DNA of 64,000 nucleotides, from the NCBI GenBank assembly GCA_000302695.1, contig AMFN01000022.1:55954-119953 (forward strand). The letters run 5' to 3'. The position numbers were made by a program, and so were the translations under genes. Within the stretch, counting starts at the first letter, position 1, and the number at the start of each line of letters is the position of its first letter. This DNA comes from Enterobacteriaceae bacterium LSJC7. GTDB lineage: Bacteria > Pseudomonadota > Gammaproteobacteria > Enterobacterales > Enterobacteriaceae. Shown here piece after piece: positions 53,766 to 63,908 of the stretch. The notes beneath the pieces are model-generated. The model did no database searches. It was not told where the DNA came from and saw only the letters and a program-made list of their open reading frames with translations.

Positions 53766-55181
53766 ATGTCTGATGTCACCCTGTTTTCACACCGTGGAAG
53801 TAATCCTTACCCGGACCACACGCTCGAAGCCTATAATGCAGGTATCGACTGGGGTGCGGATTTTATTGAACCCGATCTTTATATTACGTCTGACGGAGTA
53901 TTAGTCGCCAGCCATGACGATATGGGTTTTGCCAATATGACGTATGCCCAGGCATTAGCGCAGAACAGCAGCCTGATGCGTTTTGACCAAATTATTGATT
54001 TGGTTAATACGCGTTCGCTAGAAACAGGGCGCCAGATTGGTATTACTTATGAAATTAAAAATACCGGCAATGATGCTCTGACGCTTCAGGCAGCAGAGCT
54101 CTCTGTTCAAACGCTGATCAATAAAGGTTTTACCAACCCGGATCTTATTTATATTAACTCCGCCAGTTCAGACACCTTACGCTATCTTAACGATACCGTT
54201 ATGCCGCAGGCCGGGGTGGATTTACCTCTGATACGGCTGCTGAGTGTCCAGGAATCTTTAGCCCTGAAATACGGACAATTTAATCCTGCCAGCGTCACGG
54301 AATTTGCTGATGGCATTGCCGTTCCGGCTTATATCAAAGCTCCCGGCGTTCCCTTATCACCCACAATCAACATTGTGGATGCCTCGCTGGTCGCCAAAGT
54401 CCATGACCAGGGCCTGGAAATCCACACCTGGGAAGCGCTGGGTAACGAGTTCTCAGACGCCAGGCTGGCATACCTTGATAATACCGGCGTGGATGCTATC
54501 TACAGTGATTATATCGACTCCTCCACCATTGGCCTGAATAAGGCTAATGCAGTGAACACCGTGCTCGGCGATACCAACAGCACGACGCTGACGGGAACAA
54601 GTGGAGACGATGTTATCTACGCCATGCAAGGCGATGATATTGTTTATGGAAACGGCGGTAATGACGTTTTATACGGCGATGGCGGCAATGACACGCTTAT
54701 CGTCGGTAACGGTAACGACCTTCTCGTGGGCGGGGCCGGGAATGACTATCTGTACGCTGGTCCAGCTGATAGCTCGCAAAGCCAGAACGTGCTCGATGGC
54801 GGAGCGGGCAACGATGTTATTGTCACCAGCGGCACAGATACCATTCTCTATGGCAGCGGTGATGGCATTGATTTGCTGGTAACAAACAATACCAGCACGC
54901 TCCAGTTCGAAGATATTGCCCGGCAGGATGTGACATTCCAGCAGTACAATAACGATCTGGTTATCAGTATTAATAATGGCGGTGCACTCATTGTCCAGAA
55001 TGGTGCCTCTGATGCGGGTAGCCTGCCAGGTTCACTTGTTTTCTCTGATGGGATATTGCAGACAGCGGATATTCAGACCAGCGGCAGCGTTTCGCCTGAG
55101 ACAATCGCCGCGCTGCCTGATTTACAGGCTTTGCTGGGCAGCGGCAATCAACTGGCCAGCGCGGACCTCTGGGTTGCCTGA
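53766..55181 (+). CDS. Secreted glycerophosphodiester phosphodiesterase with RTX repeats
   Basis: 471 residues, no Sec signal. The N-terminal GDPD barrel (about 1-260) has the catalytic HRG (SHRGSNPYPDHTLEAY), the metal ligand set FIEPDLYITSDG and the second catalytic His in VASHDD. A Ca2+-binding RTX segment (about 280-360) has nonapeptides such as GNGGNDVLY, GDGGNDTLI and GGAGNDYLY. The C-terminus ASADLWVA matches the other cargo. GDPDs release glycerol 3-phosphate from deacylated phospholipids, so outside the cell it could scavenge or degrade lipid-derived diesters. ATG 53766 has GGAG 9 bases upstream. It is divergent from the exporter operon. Confidence 0.88.
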   Translation: MSDVTLFSHRGSNPYPDHTLEAYNAGIDWGADFIEPDLYITSDGVLVASHDDMGFANMTYAQALAQNSSLMRFDQIIDLVNTRSLETGRQIGITYEIKNTGNDALTLQAAELSVQTLINKGFTNPDLIYINSASSDTLRYLNDTVMPQAGVDLPLIRLLSVQESLALKYGQFNPASVTEFADGIAVPAYIKAPGVPLSPTINIVDASLVAKVHDQGLEIHTWEALGNEFSDARLAYLDNTGVDAIYSDYIDSSTIGLNKANAVNTVLGDTNSTTLTGTSGDDVIYAMQGDDIVYGNGGNDVLYGDGGNDTLIVGNGNDLLVGGAGNDYLYAGPADSSQSQNVLDGGAGNDVIVTSGTDTILYGSGDGIDLLVTNNTSTLQFEDIARQDVTFQQYNNDLVISINNGGALIVQNGASDAGSLPGSLVFSDGILQTADIQTSGSVSPETIAALPDLQALLGSGNQLASADLWVA

Positions 55182-55636
55182 TTCTCCATGCACCCCGGTA
55201 CTGCACCCCGTAGTGCCGGGCATGTCTTTCGCACAAGTCGGGTACGACCTCTGCCCATAATGGCCCGGGTAACAGACACCGGATTTACGGCGGCTGGGCA
55301 TAAACCCTTATATAAAACGTTTCGCGTAGCAAAACCGGTTTTTATTCTGCCGCTCATGGCGCTGAAAAGCCCCATTTCTCACCTGCACGCATTGCGTTAA
55401 CGTTTCTGGTGATAACCGCCACCGTGCATTCGGTCAGGCGCTTTGCCCGCGATGGTCCGCTGAATTATCAAAACAATGCTCATCCTGCTGATAAACCTGA
55501 CATAACGCCCCTCAGTGTGCTGCTTAAGAGGCCTTGCGGATAGGTAACGCCAGTATTAGCCGTGCGCAAACGCCGTCTTTTATTGGCATTCAGGTATAAT
55601 CCTCCCCAATGCCCCATCCTTGTGGAGACAATCGTT
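55182..55636. other. Intergenic region between the secreted GDPD and engB
   Basis: About 455 bp. A weak hairpin CCCGGTACT / AGTGCCGGG begins just after the GDPD stop. No open frame with a ribosome site was accepted. It is probably the right edge of the inserted secretion locus. Confidence 0.45.
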
Positions 55637-56278
55637 TTGACTAACTGGAATTATCAGCTCACACACTTTGTGACCAGCGCGCCGGACATCCGCCATCTTC
55701 CGGCCGATACCGGTATAGAAGTCGCTTTTGCCGGGCGCTCTAATGCCGGCAAATCCAGTGCACTGAACACGCTGACCAATCAGAAAGGCCTGGCCCGCAC
55801 CAGTAAAACACCTGGCCGCACCCAGCTTATTAACCTTTTTCAGGTCGCCGACGGCAAACGTCTGGTGGATCTGCCCGGCTACGGCTATGCAGAAGTACCG
55901 GAAGAGATGAAGCGCAAATGGCAACGTGCGCTTGGTGAGTACTTACAGATGCGCAACTGCCTGCAAGGGCTGGTTGTGCTGATGGATATTCGCCATCCGC
56001 TCAAAGATCTCGATCAGCAGATGATTGAATGGGCGGTGGATTGCAATATTTCTGTTCTGGTGCTGCTGACCAAAGCCGACAAGCTGGCTTCCGGCGCGCG
56101 TAAAGCGCAGCTCAATATGGTGCGCGAAGCGGTGATTGCCTTTAACGGCGACGTACAGGTAGAAGCATTTTCATCACTGAAGAAACTGGGCGTGGATAAG
56201 CTGCGCCAGAAGCTGGATACGTGGTTTAACGACCTGACGCCGGTCGTAGAGGAAGAAGAGCAAAGCAACCCGGAGTAA
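55637..56278 (+). CDS. engB: Ribosome biogenesis GTPase EngB/YihA
   Basis: 213 residues. GTPase motifs: G1 [10 protein letters not shown]2 with TPGRTQ, G3 DLPGYG, G4 TKADK. EngB is needed for 50S assembly. TTG 55637 gives the same N-terminus as E. coli YihA (MTN..) and has GGAG 9 bases upstream; the frame is open upstream from 55562. It is convergent with spf and polA, as in E. coli. In E. coli it is separated from csrC by only a short gap; here an 8-kb secretion locus intervenes. Confidence 0.95.
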   Translation: MTNWNYQLTHFVTSAPDIRHLPADTGIEVAFAGRSNAGKSSALNTLTNQKGLARTSKTPGRTQLINLFQVADGKRLVDLPGYGYAEVPEEMKRKWQRALGEYLQMRNCLQGLVVLMDIRHPLKDLDQQMIEWAVDCNISVLVLLTKADKLASGARKAQLNMVREAVIAFNGDVQVEAFSSLKKLGVDKLRQKLDTWFNDLTPVVEEEEQSNPE

Positions 56279-56285
56279 CACCACT

Positions 56286-56310
56286 CGCGCGCACAAAAAG
56301 CGCGCGTTTT
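56286..56310 (+). terminator. Terminator of engB
   Basis: GCGCGC, 7-base loop, GCGCGC, then GTTTT, 8 bp after the stop. Confidence 0.75.
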
Positions 56311-56327
56311 GCTCTACGCCGCCCAAT

Positions 56328-56435
56328 AAAAAACGCCCCGGTCAATGAAGACCGGGGCGGCTAAAATATTCAGCCAAATCCGATTACGTGAAGTAAAAGG
56401 TCTGAAAGATAGAACATCTTACCTCTGTACCCTAC
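56328..56435 (-). ncRNA. spf: Spot 42 sRNA
   Basis: 108 nt on the minus strand beginning GTAGGGTACAGAGGTAAGAT and ending in the terminator hairpin GCCCCGGTC / GACCGGGGC with T6. The sequence is nearly identical to E. coli Spot 42 up to the terminator stem, where compensatory changes are seen. Spot 42 is repressed by CRP and controls catabolic genes with Hfq. It lies downstream of polA, as in E. coli. Confidence 0.97.
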
Positions 56436-56587
56436 GCCGCTAACTCTACTCTTTTTTTTGCCCACGAAAAAGCACTTTTTGTAGTTTTTTTTCACTTTTT
56501 GCAACGATAACTTGAAGAACCATCACAAAAAGCGATGGTTAATGTTGCTTAATTACAAAAAAATATGTCTTATTCCGGGAAGTTAAG

Positions 56588-59377
56588 TTAGTGCGCTTCA
56601 CCCCAGTTTTTACCACTGCCCACTTCCACCAGCAGCGGCACATCAAGCGTCATGCTGCCTTCCATCAGTTCATGGATTTTTTGCGACACCGCTTCCACGT
56701 CGTCTTTGTGCACTTCAAACACCAGTTCATCGTGTACCTGCATGATCATTTTCACGCGCGGCTTCTCTTTCTCAAGCCAGGCGTCAACCGCTATCATGGC
56801 GCGTTTGATGATATCTGCTGCCGTGCCCTGCATTGGGGCGTTAATCGCGGCGCGCTCTGCACCCGCACGACGCGCGGCATTACTGGACGTGATATCCGCC
56901 AGCCACAGGCGACGCCCGTCCAGCGTCTCTACATAGCCCTGCTCTTTTGCCTGCTGGCGCGTGCGCTCCATGTAGGCCAGCACGCCTGGATAGCGCTCAA
57001 AGTAGAGATCCATGTAACGCTGCGACTCTTTGCGCGGAATATTCAGCTGACGCGAAAGCCCAAACGCGCTCATGCCGTAGATAAGACCAAAGTTGATAGC
57101 CTTGGCGCTGCGGCGCTGCTCGTTGCTCACGCTGTCCAGCGGTAGACCAAAGACTTCTGCGGCCGTGGCACGGTGAATATCTTTGCCCTGGGCAAAAGCC
57201 TGCAACAACCCCTTATCACGCGACAGGTGCGCCATAATGCGCAGCTCAATCTGCGAGTAGTCTGCCGCAACAATGATGTAGTCCTCAGGTGCGATAAACG
57301 CCTGACGAATACGCCGACCTTCTTCGTTACGCACCGGGATGTTTTGCAGGTTCGGCTCCGTCGATGACAGACGCCCGGTGGCAGTCACCGCTTGATGATA
57401 AGACGTGTGCACACGCCCGGTTTTTTCATTGATCATCAGCGGCAGCTTATCGGTGTAGGTCGATTTGAGCTTGGCCAGCCCGCGATATTCCAGAATCACC
57501 TTGGGCAGCGGATAGTCCAGCGCCAGTTCTTCAAGCACTTCTTCAGACGTTGACGGCGCACCACCCGGCGTTTTCTTCAACGGCTTAATGCCCTGCTTTT
57601 CAAACAGAATCGTCTGTAGCTGCTTAGGTGAAGAGAGGTTAAACGGCTCGCCGGCCAGTTCGTGCGCCTTTTGCTCAAGCTCCACCAGCCGCTGTGCTAA
57701 CTCTCCTGAGTGCGCATGCAGTACTGCCGGATCAATTTTCACACCGTTGCGCTCAACGCGCGACAGCACCGGCACTAATGGCATTTCGATAGTCTGGAAA
57801 ACGTTAAGCGGCCCTTTCTCCTGCTCAAGCTGCGGCCACATTTTAAGATGCAGCTGCAAGGTGACATCGGCGTCTTCTGCGGCGTAGCGGCCCGCGGTTT
57901 CAAGATCTATCTGGTTAAACGTCAGCTGCTTCTTGCCTTTACCAGCAATCTCTTCAAATGAAATGGTTTTGTGGTTGAGCCAGCGGCTGGCAAGGCTGTC
58001 CATGTCGTGGCGACCGGCAACGCTGTTGAGCATGTAGGATTCGAGCATGGTATCAAACGCAATTCCGCGCAGCTCAATACCATAGTTATCAAGAATGCCG
58101 CGATCGTATTTCAGGTTCTGGCCCACTTTGCGCACGCTCTCGTCTTCCAGCAGCGGCTTAAGCAGCGCCAGTACGGTGTTAAGCTCCAGCTGCTCCGGCG
58201 CGTCGAGATAATCGTGAGCAACCGGCACATACGCCGCGTGACCAGGTTCAACGGCAAACGAAAGACCCACCAGGTTCGCCGTATGGTTATCAAGCCTGTC
58301 GGTTTCGGTATCAAACGCAATAACTGGCGCTTTCTTCAGACGCTCAATCCAGGACCTGAGCATCTCTTCGTCCAGAATAGTGACGTAATGTTCATAAGAG
58401 AGCGCGCTGGTGACCTCATGTGCGGCATCGGCCTCAACGTTAATAGTCGGTTTTGTCGCTGCCACCGCTCTGGTGCCTTTGGCCTGAAGCCAGGTGCCCG
58501 CTTCAACATCCGTCGTCCAGCGTTTGAAATCATAGCGACGGAACATGTCCAGCAATTCGTCAGCCTGCGGCGGCTGAACTTCCAGCTGCTCACAGGTCAG
58601 CTCCAGCTCAACGTCGGTTTTGATGGTGGCAAGCTTAAAGGAAAGCCGGGCCATGTCTTCGTTCTGCTGTAGTTTCGCGGCCATGGTTTTAGCGCCACGA
58701 AAGCTTAACCCGGCAATTTTTTCCGGCTGCGCGTAAAGCACGTCCAGGCCGCCCAGCCCCTGTAACAGCGCCTGAGCCGTCTTCTCACCCACGCCAGGGA
58801 CGCCGGGAATGTTATCTGAAGAATCCCCCATCAACGCCAGGAAATCGATAATAAGCTCTGGCGGCACGCCAAATTTAGTGACGACCTCTTCCGGCCCCAG
58901 AATGGTGTTGTTCATGGTGTTGATGAGCGTCACCGCTGGCGTCACCAGCTGCGCCATGTCTTTATCACCGGTGCTGATAAGCACGTGACGTCCGGCACGC
59001 TCGGCTTCCTGCGCCAGCGTACCGATAACGTCATCGGCCTCAACACCCGATACCGCAAGCAACGGCAGCCCCATCGCCTTAACCATCTGGTGCAGCGGCT
59101 CAATCTGCGCGCGCAGATCGTCCGGCATAGGCGGGCGGTGCGACTTATAGCTTTCAAACAGCTCGTCGCGGAACGTTTTGCCTTTCGCATCAAACACCAC
59201 GGCGGCGTGGCTTGGCTGGTACTGCAGCAGCAGGCTGCGCAGCATATTGAGCACGCCGTACATCGCTCCTGTCGGCTCACCGGCGCTGTTGGTCAGCGGA
59301 GGGAAGGCGTGATACGCCCGATAAAGATAAGAGGAGCCATCAACAAGGATAAGCGGGTTTTCTGCGATCTGGGCCAT
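56588..59377 (-). CDS. polA: DNA polymerase I
   Basis: 929 residues. The 5' nuclease domain (1-290, [45 protein letters not shown]), the 3'-5' exonuclease domain (FDTETDRLD conserved) and the polymerase domain ([41 protein letters not shown]) are complete. It removes RNA primers and fills gaps. The start is ATG 59377 ([14 protein letters not shown]), matching E. coli; the frame extends 15 codons upstream. A DnaA box lies in the promoter region. Confidence 0.97.
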   Translation of the reverse strand: MAQIAENPLILVDGSSYLYRAYHAFPPLTNSAGEPTGAMYGVLNMLRSLLLQYQPSHAAVVFDAKGKTFRDELFESYKSHRPPMPDDLRAQIEPLHQMVKAMGLPLLAVSGVEADDVIGTLAQEAERAGRHVLISTGDKDMAQLVTPAVTLINTMNNTILGPEEVVTKFGVPPELIIDFLALMGDSSDNIPGVPGVGEKTAQALLQGLGGLDVLYAQPEKIAGLSFRGAKTMAAKLQQNEDMARLSFKLATIKTDVELELTCEQLEVQPPQADELLDMFRRYDFKRWTTDVEAGTWLQAKGTRAVAATKPTINVEADAAHEVTSALSYEHYVTILDEEMLRSWIERLKKAPVIAFDTETDRLDNHTANLVGLSFAVEPGHAAYVPVAHDYLDAPEQLELNTVLALLKPLLEDESVRKVGQNLKYDRGILDNYGIELRGIAFDTMLESYMLNSVAGRHDMDSLASRWLNHKTISFEEIAGKGKKQLTFNQIDLETAGRYAAEDADVTLQLHLKMWPQLEQEKGPLNVFQTIEMPLVPVLSRVERNGVKIDPAVLHAHSGELAQRLVELEQKAHELAGEPFNLSSPKQLQTILFEKQGIKPLKKTPGGAPSTSEEVLEELALDYPLPKVILEYRGLAKLKSTYTDKLPLMINEKTGRVHTSYHQAVTATGRLSSTEPNLQNIPVRNEEGRRIRQAFIAPEDYIIVAADYSQIELRIMAHLSRDKGLLQAFAQGKDIHRATAAEVFGLPLDSVSNEQRRSAKAINFGLIYGMSAFGLSRQLNIPRKESQRYMDLYFERYPGVLAYMERTRQQAKEQGYVETLDGRRLWLADITSSNAARRAGAERAAINAPMQGTAADIIKRAMIAVDAWLEKEKPRVKMIMQVHDELVFEVHKDDVEAVSQKIHELMEGSMTLDVPLLVEVGSGKNWGEAH

Positions 59378-59474
59378 AGTGTTCCGTGCCTGGGTTGTCA
59401 GTCTGTGGCTAAAGGATGCCACAGGCGGGCTTAAAACAGGAAATGCTCTGCCGGGAAACTGCGAAAGATATTCC

Positions 59475-59545
59475 GATCATAAGGGATCGTAACGGATATA
59501 TCGCTGTGGATAACTTTGTGCACAAAATTACGAGTGATCGAGATC
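59475..59545. promoter_or_regulatory. DnaA box and GATC cluster upstream of polA
   Basis: TGTGGATAA at 59505-59513 is the complement of the consensus DnaA box TTATCCACA. Four GATC sites lie within about 70 bp (59475, 59485, 59536, 59542). DnaA-dependent control of polA has been reported in E. coli. The rest of the 450-bp polA-yihG gap (to 59824) shows only AT-rich DNA. Confidence 0.6.
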
Positions 59546-59824
59546 TCTTTCTGGAATGAAAGAATGCATGGTAAATTATTCTATACAATTCATCTGGTTA
59601 GATAAATTTTCTGAGAGGATATATTCCAGGGAAAATCTCACATTAATGTGGATATAAAAAGTCCTTATGTTACCGCGGCAGATTAATAACGGTAACAGGG
59701 AGCGGCATTTTAAAGCCAATGACGTTAAGTGTCATCATCGAGCGCCATTTTCTGTTAAGCTCTGCGCCCTGTTAACTCAATTGCCCGTACGCTAGCTTTT
59801 GCTAATCATCTGAAAAGAAACATT

Positions 59825-60733
59825 ATGTCGAGATTACTCGCCACGCTTACATTATTTCTGAGCATTCCGCTTGCTATTCTGGTGACGGTCGCCTGCTCAG
59901 TACCCATTATTCTGGCAGGTTTGTTAAAACTTTTGCTGCCTGTCCCCGCTATCTGGCGTGTGATTTCTCGCTTTTGCAATTTCATGATGTATTGCTGGTG
60001 TGAAGGGCTGGCACTGCTGCTGCACCTGAACCCACAGTTAAAATGGGATGTTGAAGGCCTGGAAGGTCTCAGTCAAAAAAACTGGTATCTGCTTATCTGC
60101 AACCACAGAAGCTGGGCCGATATCGTTATTCTTTGCGTGCTGCTGCGTAAACATATCCCGGTTAATAAGTACTTCCTTAAACAACAACTAGCGTGGGTGC
60201 CATTTATGGGATTAGCCTGCTGGGCGCTTGATATGCCTTTTATGAAGCGCTATTCACGCAGCTACCTGATTCGCCACCCGGAAAAACGCGGTAAGGATGT
60301 GGAAACAACACGCAAGTCCTGTGAAAAGTTTCGCATCTGGCCGACAACTATCGTTAACTTCGTTGAAGGCTCCAGGTTCACGCAAGAAAAGCGCCAGCAA
60401 ACACGCTCACCGTTTCGCCATCTTCTTGCGCCCAAGGCTGCCGGTATCGCCATGGCGCTCAACGTGCTGGGCAGCCAGTTCGATAAGTTGCTGGATGTGA
60501 CTCTGTGTTACCCGCAAAATACGCACACTCCTTTCTACGACATGCTGTCCGGCCGCCTGACGCGCATTGTCGTGCGCGTGGATCTGGTGCCGATTACTGA
60601 CGAGCTACACGGTGATTACACTAACGATAAGAATTTTAAGCGTCGCTTTCAGCAGTGGTTGAACACGCTGTGGGCTGAGAAAGACGACAGGCTGGAAGCC
60701 ATAAGAGAAGAAAACAAGAAAGCCGGTCAGTGA
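59825..60733 (+). CDS. yihG: Probable acyltransferase YihG
   Basis: 302 residues. N-terminal membrane segment(s) (about 5-45), then a PlsC-type acyltransferase domain with the catalytic HxxxxD as NHRSWAD and FVEGSRF as the second motif. E. coli YihG is an inner-membrane lysophospholipid acyltransferase-like protein affecting fatty-acid composition. It is divergent from polA and convergent with dsbA, as in E. coli except that yihF is missing between yihG and dsbA. Confidence 0.93.
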   Translation: MSRLLATLTLFLSIPLAILVTVACSVPIILAGLLKLLLPVPAIWRVISRFCNFMMYCWCEGLALLLHLNPQLKWDVEGLEGLSQKNWYLLICNHRSWADIVILCVLLRKHIPVNKYFLKQQLAWVPFMGLACWALDMPFMKRYSRSYLIRHPEKRGKDVETTRKSCEKFRIWPTTIVNFVEGSRFTQEKRQQTRSPFRHLLAPKAAGIAMALNVLGSQFDKLLDVTLCYPQNTHTPFYDMLSGRLTRIVVRVDLVPITDELHGDYTNDKNFKRRFQQWLNTLWAEKDDRLEAIREENKKAGQ

Positions 60734-60743
60734 CCGGCTTTCT
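60717..60743. terminator. Bidirectional terminator between yihG and dsbA
   Basis: AGAAAGCCGGT / ACCGGCTTTCT, 11-bp stem with a 5-base loop. It includes the yihG stop codon (60731-60733). Confidence 0.8.
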
Positions 60744-60761
60744 TACATCTGGCAGACAGGA

Positions 60762-61385
60762 TTACTTCTTACCGACCAGGAATTTCACCGTATTGGCATA
60801 TTCCTGAACGAAAGCATCCATGTTGGTGGTGTCCATACCCTGCGGGTTCAGCTGGTATTTGCCATCAACAAACATCGCCGGAACGCCCTGCAGTTGCAGG
60901 TCGGCAGCCGCTTTTTCCTGCTGGGCAACCAGTGATTTCACCACAAAGCTATTCCAGGCTGCATCATACTCTTCGCCCTTCACGCCCGCGTCGATGAAGA
61001 CTTTACGGACATCCGCTTCGTTGTTCACCGTCTGAGTTTTCTGAATGCCATCAAACATCGGCCCACTGATTTTATCTTCCACGCCCAGCGCCATGGCCAC
61101 CGCCCACGCCTGAGTCAGCTGTTTACCCAGCGGCCCCAGGAACTCAACGTGGTACTTGGTCATTTTGACGCCTTCCGGCAGTTTTTTCTTCACGTTGCCA
61201 GAAACATTCAGCACATGCTCAAACTGGTAGCAGTGCGGGCAGTAGAATGAGAAGAACTCCAGTACCTGCGGCTCGCCCTGAACTGGCTTGGCCAGCGTGA
61301 TGTATTGCTTACCATCGGTGAACTGTGCAGCGGAGGCGCTGAACGCCAGAATCATACCCGCCAGTGCCAACCAAATCTTTTTCAT
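60762..61385 (-). CDS. dsbA: Periplasmic disulfide oxidoreductase DsbA
   Basis: 207 residues with a Sec signal ([19 protein letters not shown]). The thioredoxin-fold active site is CPHC ([12 protein letters not shown]) and the cis-Pro loop is GVPAMFV. It introduces disulfides in exported proteins, including flagellar and outer-membrane proteins. ATG 61385 has AGGAG upstream. It lies 25 bp after srkA, with which it is known to be co-transcribed in E. coli. Confidence 0.97.
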   Translation of the reverse strand: MKKIWLALAGMILAFSASAAQFTDGKQYITLAKPVQGEPQVLEFFSFYCPHCYQFEHVLNVSGNVKKKLPEGVKMTKYHVEFLGPLGKQLTQAWAVAMALGVEDKISGPMFDGIQKTQTVNNEADVRKVFIDAGVKGEEYDAAWNSFVVKSLVAQQEKAAADLQLQGVPAMFVDGKYQLNPQGMDTTNMDAFVQEYANTVKFLVGKK

Positions 61386-61410
61386 CTTACTTTCTCTCCT
61401 GAACTTCTCT

Positions 61411-62397
61411 TTAATACATCGGTATAAGTTGCAATGGTGGTTCATTAAGAACCTTTACCTGCTCATTAAAGGTGGCAGTTTGTCTTCGCCAGAAATCTTC
61501 ATCCTGTATCCAGGGGAAGCTTACCGGAAAGGCCGGATCGTCCCAGCGCCGCACAATCCAGGCAAGATACCAGACCATACGCATAGCTCGCAGGGGTTCA
61601 ATATAGGCAAGCTCTGCAACGTCAAACGTTGAGAACTCTTCATAGGCTTCAATAATCGTTTCGAGCTGAACACGCTGCTCCGCTCTGTCGCCGTTGAGCA
61701 GCATCCAGAGATCCTGCACGGCAGGGCCATTGCGGGCATCGTCCAGGTCAACAAACAGCGGGCCGTCGCGCCACAGAATATTGCCGGGATGGCAATCACC
61801 GTGCAGCCGCAGCGTAACGATATTCTCATCCCAACGGGGAGTTACCGCAGCAATAAGCGCGTCCAGAGATTTTAAAAATGATGGCTTCAGCGCCGAAGGG
61901 ATTAATGTGGAGTGTTCTAACAGCGCGCGCGGCCCCAGCAGATATTCTTCAAGCCCGATAGTTGGGCGGTGCTGGAAAAGGCGACGGCGGCCAGTTTGAT
62001 GGATGCGCCCCAGATAACGGCCTACCCATTCCATCTGATCAAGGTTATCCGTCTCATACTGACGGCCACCCAGACTTGGGAATAGCGCGAACAGGAACCC
62101 CTGGTGCTCAAACAAGGTTTTGCCATTGAGGGTGAGCGGAACGGCAAGCGGCACTTCATCAGCAAACAGTTCCTGCGCAAACTGATGCTCTTCTTCAATT
62201 TGCTGCGCATTCCAGCGCCCTGGGCGATAAAATTTCACCACATAGCGCTGGCGTGCTTCGTCCATAAACTGGTAGACACGGTTTTCGTAGCTGTTAAGCG
62301 CCGTCAAACCAGAATCCACACGAATGCCCTGCTCAAACAGCGCATCAAGAATGGTATCCGGGTTTAAGGTTTGAAAATGAAAAGCGCTGACCGTCAT
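61411..62397 (-). CDS. srkA: Stress response kinase SrkA (YihE/RdoA)
   Basis: 328 residues. Ser/Thr kinase of the aminoglycoside-phosphotransferase fold: ATP-binding [11 protein letters not shown], catalytic loop [12 protein letters not shown], metal-binding [11 protein letters not shown]. It protects against stress-induced death, probably downstream of the Cpx response. First gene of the srkA-dsbA unit. Confidence 0.94.
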   Translation of the reverse strand: MTVSAFHFQTLNPDTILDALFEQGIRVDSGLTALNSYENRVYQFMDEARQRYVVKFYRPGRWNAQQIEEEHQFAQELFADEVPLAVPLTLNGKTLFEHQGFLFALFPSLGGRQYETDNLDQMEWVGRYLGRIHQTGRRRLFQHRPTIGLEEYLLGPRALLEHSTLIPSALKPSFLKSLDALIAAVTPRWDENIVTLRLHGDCHPGNILWRDGPLFVDLDDARNGPAVQDLWMLLNGDRAEQRVQLETIIEAYEEFSTFDVAELAYIEPLRAMRMVWYLAWIVRRWDDPAFPVSFPWIQDEDFWRRQTATFNEQVKVLNEPPLQLIPMY

Positions 62398-62473
62398 TCC
62401 AGTGTCCGAAAGGGGGTTCTGGGCGCTAAGGATAACATTTCATGCGCTTTACGGTGGATTCTCTTACAAGCTT

Positions 62474-62743
62474 TTACTCTTTAATCACACCGCGTGCTTT
62501 CAGAAGCGCCGTTTTGAAATCTTCTTCATAATCCTTCTTCAGACCAGGAATTGCTTCGTCCTTCGCAGAGTCGCGCATTTTCAGGTGATAGATAAGGATA
62601 TCATCGGTGAGATCGGCCAGTTCGCCGGTAAAACCTGACTCTTGCGCCAGTTTCTGCAAAAATTGCATCAGGTTGAGATCCGGCTCCTGCTGCCAGGCTG
62701 GCTGAAGCAGTTCGATAACTTCATTAAGACGTTTGCATTTCAT
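62474..62743 (-). CDS. yihD: Conserved protein YihD
   Basis: 89 residues, the same length as E. coli YihD and nearly identical ([20 protein letters not shown]...; [19 protein letters not shown]). Small soluble helical protein of unknown function, reported as Cpx-regulated in E. coli. The start at 62743 is chosen by alignment, with AGGAG upstream; the open frame upstream is longer by 43 codons. Confidence 0.93.
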   Translation of the reverse strand: MKCKRLNEVIELLQPAWQQEPDLNLMQFLQKLAQESGFTGELADLTDDILIYHLKMRDSAKDEAIPGLKKDYEEDFKTALLKARGVIKE

Positions 62744-62813
62744 GGTTGTGCTCCTTAAATCATGAGGGTGACACGGTAGCAGGCTCAATCCCACATTAAA
62801 AGAGGCGATACTC

Positions 62814-63908
62814 ATGACGAAGCTGATGCCGGTTTGCGGCGTAATTCTGGCCGGAGGACGGGCAACCCGCATGGGCGGTCGGGATAAGGGATTGTTAATG
62901 CTTAACGGCCAGCCGCTGTGGAAGCACGTTTGTGCCAGGCTTGCCCCTCAGGTTGGGCGGTTGGTTATTAGCGCGAACCGCCATCTCGATATCTACCAGC
63001 GCAGCGGTGTGCAGACAGTCAGCGATAGTCTGCCTGACTATCCGGGTCCGCTGGCAGGTATGCTCAGCGTGATGCAGAGCGTGAACAGTGAATGGTTTCT
63101 GTTTAGCCCCTGTGACACACCAATGATTCCAGCAGATGTGGCGGAGCGGCTCTGGCAGGCACGCGGTAGCTCCCCTGCCGTATGGGTCAACGATGGCGAG
63201 CGCGACCATCCGACGATTGCGCTGGTTAATCGTGCGCTGGTTCCGGCGCTGCAAACGTATCTGAATAGCGGTGAACGCCGGGTTATGGTGTTTTTACGCC
63301 AGCAAGGCGGCGTAGCCCTGACAATTCCAGGTAAGCAAGAATGCTTTGCTAACGTCAATACGCCCGCCGACTTACAGCAATGGCAGCAAAAACCTGACGT
63401 GCCTTTGCTGGCTATCGCCGCCTGGAGCGGAACCGGGAAAACGACGCTGCTAAAGAACGTGATTCCTCTGCTACGTGATAAGGGCATACGTGCTGGCCTG
63501 ATAAAACATACTCACCACGATATGGATGTCGATAAGCCTGGCAAGGACAGCTACGAACTACGCAAAGCCGGTGCGGAGCAAACGCTGGTTGCCAGCGGGA
63601 GTCGTTGGGCGCTGATGACGGAAACACCTGATAATGCAGAGCCTGACCTGATGTGGCTGGCAAGCCGCATGGATGCATCAACGCTGGATATGATCCTGGT
63701 GGAAGGCTTTAAGCATGAGAGGGTAGCGAAGATTCTGCTTTATCGGACAGGCTGCGGGCATGATATCAGTGAGCTGGAGCTGGATGAGCATGTGATTGCG
63801 CTGGCAAGCGATGTGGCTATCCGGTGCGAACTGCCGGTGCTTGATATTAACCAGCCACAGCAGATAGCACGCTTTATCGCTGACTGGGTAAAAGTGCACA
63901 GTGATTGA
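62814..63908 (+). CDS. mobAB: MobA-MobB fusion: molybdenum cofactor guanylyltransferase and GTP-binding adaptor
   Basis: 364 residues in one frame. Residues 1-195 are MobA (nucleotide-binding [38 protein letters not shown]), which attaches GMP to molybdopterin. Residues 196-364 are MobB (P-loop [12 protein letters not shown], then [20 protein letters not shown]), a GTP-binding protein that aids the step. In E. coli these are two overlapping genes and MobA ends at 194 residues, exactly where this sequence reads through. A GTG at 63399 could still start a separate MobB. The start ATG is at 62814; a ribosome site AGAGG lies about 7-12 bases upstream. Confidence 0.9.
   Translation: MTKLMPVCGVILAGGRATRMGGRDKGLLMLNGQPLWKHVCARLAPQVGRLVISANRHLDIYQRSGVQTVSDSLPDYPGPLAGMLSVMQSVNSEWFLFSPCDTPMIPADVAERLWQARGSSPAVWVNDGERDHPTIALVNRALVPALQTYLNSGERRVMVFLRQQGGVALTIPGKQECFANVNTPADLQQWQQKPDVPLLAIAAWSGTGKTTLLKNVIPLLRDKGIRAGLIKHTHHDMDVDKPGKDSYELRKAGAEQTLVASGSRWALMTETPDNAEPDLMWLASRMDASTLDMILVEGFKHERVAKILLYRTGCGHDISELELDEHVIALASDVAIRCELPVLDINQPQQIARFIADWVKVHSD

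Noticed and set aside
59475-59545. Replication origin
   Set aside because: One DnaA box and several GATC sites are not enough. There is no 13-mer AT array or box cluster, and the gene context (polA-yihG) is not that of oriC.
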